DNA of 13,758 nucleotides. Source: DASUHT01 sp051955775. GTDB lineage: Bacteria > Actinomycetota > Thermoleophilia > Gaiellales > JAICJC01. The stretch spans positions 1 to 13,758 of the forward strand of contig JBQCGJ010000023.1 of NCBI GenBank assembly GCA_051955775.1, read 5' to 3'. The notes under the pieces were generated by a model, which did no database searches, was not told where the DNA came from, and saw only the letters and a program-made list of their open reading frames with translations. Of the stretch, positions 12,835 to 13,758 are shown in pieces. Made by a program: the position numbers and the translations under genes. Each line of letters starts with the position of its first letter. The stretch's first letter is position 1.

Positions 12835-13758
12835 ATGAGTACGGATATCGCGATCGTCGGCGCGGGCTACGTCGGCCTCCCGCTCGCGTCGGCGTTCGGA
12901 CGAGCCGGCCGGCGGGTGGTGTGCGTGGAGGCGAACGAGCGCCGGGTGGAGGCGATCAACGCCGGCCGCAGCTACGTGGAGGACGTGCCCGAGGCGGAGG
13001 TCTCCGAGCTGGTCGACTCGGGTGCGTTGCGTGCCACATCGGACTACGCCGCCTGCGCGGAGGCCACGGCCATCCTGATCTGCCTGCCCACTCCGCTGTC
13101 GGGCAACCGCGAGCCGGATCTGGCCATCCTGCGCGGGGCCACCGCCGAGATCGCCGGCCACCTGCAGAAGGGACAGCTGGTGGTGCTGGAGTCCACCACC
13201 TATCCCGGCACCACCCGCGAGGTGCTGTTGCCGATCCTGGAGACGAGCGGCCTGCGCGGCGGCTCCGAGTTCCACCTGGCCATGTCGCCGGAGCGCATCG
13301 ATCCCGGCCGCACCGACCACACGGTGCGCACGACGCCGAAGATCGTGGGCGGGCTGACGCCGGCCTGCACCGAGGCCGCCCTCCAGCTGTACGCCGCCTG
13401 CGTGGACACGCTGGTACCGGTCAGCTCGTGCGACGCGGCGGAGCTGACCAAGCTGCTCGAGAACATCTTCCGCTCGGTCAACATCGCGCTGGTCAACGAG
13501 CTGGCCATGCTGTGCGACCGGATGGGCCTCAACGTGTGGGAGGTGGTGGACGCGGCGGCCACCAAGCCGTACGGCTTCATGCCGTTCCGGCCCGGGCCCG
13601 GGCTGGGCGGGCACTGCCTGCCGATCGACCCCTTCTACCTGGCCTGGAAGGCCCGTGAGTACGACTTCCCGACCGAGTTCATCGAGCTGGCCGGGAAGGT
13701 CAACACCCACATGCCGTACTACTGCGCGGAGCGGGTGGCGCGGGCGCTCAACGGGCAG
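12835..13758 (+). CDS. Nucleotide-sugar dehydrogenase (UDP-HexNAc 6-dehydrogenase, WbpA/WecC-like), 3' end cut by the window
   Basis: 308 codons are open to the window edge with no stop; the family is usually about 420-440 residues, so roughly the last quarter is missing. It oxidises C6 of a UDP-sugar to the uronic acid with two NAD+. Seen: Rossmann motif AIVGAGYVGLPLASAF (6-21), LICLPTPLSGNREPDL (81-96), VVLESTTYPGTT (116-127), MSPERIDPGR (150-159), Lys206 in AAELTKLLENIFRSVNIAL, and catalytic Cys261 in GLGGHCLPIDPFYL. The SPERIDPG and HCLPIDPFYLAWKARE wording is closest to WbpA/TviB-type UDP-GlcNAc dehydrogenases, while the wecB neighbour suggests UDP-ManNAc as substrate, so I leave the choice open. 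ATG 12835 lies 17 bp after wecB. Confidence 0.93.
   Translation, partial: MSTDIAIVGAGYVGLPLASAFGRAGRRVVCVEANERRVEAINAGRSYVEDVPEAEVSELVDSGALRATSDYAACAEATAILICLPTPLSGNREPDLAILRGATAEIAGHLQKGQLVVLESTTYPGTTREVLLPILETSGLRGGSEFHLAMSPERIDPGRTDHTVRTTPKIVGGLTPACTEAALQLYAACVDTLVPVSSCDAAELTKLLENIFRSVNIALVNELAMLCDRMGLNVWEVVDAAATKPYGFMPFRPGPGLGGHCLPIDPFYLAWKAREYDFPTEFIELAGKVNTHMPYYCAERVARALNGQ

Noticed and set aside
12520..13710. 396-codon minus-strand frame opposite wecB and the dehydrogenase
   Set aside because: Shadow of two well-supported genes on the plus strand; composition typical of antisense GC-rich frames.

Overview
This window looks like chromosome of a high-GC actinomycete-type bacterium. GC is high throughout, third codon positions are nearly always G or C, GTG starts are common, and several genes have TANNNT -10 boxes a few bases before the start codon (leaderless or near-leaderless transcription). 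Protein character would fit Thermoleophilia/Solirubrobacterales-like Actinomycetota, but that placement is inference. I see no mobile element, CRISPR array or rRNA. One tRNA, tRNA-Lys(CTT), is present.

Left part (1-5396): a stress/envelope module. A minus-strand operon runs htpX (membrane Zn protease) -> universal stress protein -> short-loop membrane histidine kinase -> NarL-type response regulator, with GTGA and TGATG stop/start overlaps at two junctions. On its left, converging on the regulator and separated by a strong hairpin, is a secreted parallel beta-helix protein. On its right, divergent from htpX, is a degenerate receiver domain fused to a rubredoxin-like zinc ribbon. Upstream of the beta-helix gene and in the htpX/receiver intergenic gap lie two copies of the same 18-bp palindrome, ATGGGG-N6-CCCCAT, and I found no other copy here. 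I propose it is the operator of the encoded two-component system, which would make the block a small self-contained regulon. The overall plan recalls the mycobacterial DosR (DevR) system with its USP genes, but the kinase lacks GAF sensors and the operator is different.

Middle (5323-9330): a minus-strand ornithine cyclodeaminase/mu-crystallin family protein is divergent from a MalY/PatB-type PLP C-S lyase. A small helical ORF of unknown function follows. Next is a 158-residue membrane protein with 20 methionines in MxxxM ladders and a His-rich tail (possible Cu(I) link). Then comes an RhtA-like amino-acid exporter split by a one-base frameshift, and tRNA-Lys. Three convergent gene pairs overlap at their 3' ends (74, 20 and 44 bp).

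Right part (9409-13758), all plus strand: M42-family aminopeptidase, a TlpA/ResA-like thioredoxin coupled by a GTGA overlap to a CcdA-type electron-transfer membrane protein, then UDP-GlcNAc 2-epimerase (wecB) and a nucleotide-sugar dehydrogenase cut by the window edge. The last two begin a surface-polysaccharide pathway (UDP-ManNAc/ManNAcA type) that probably continues beyond the window.
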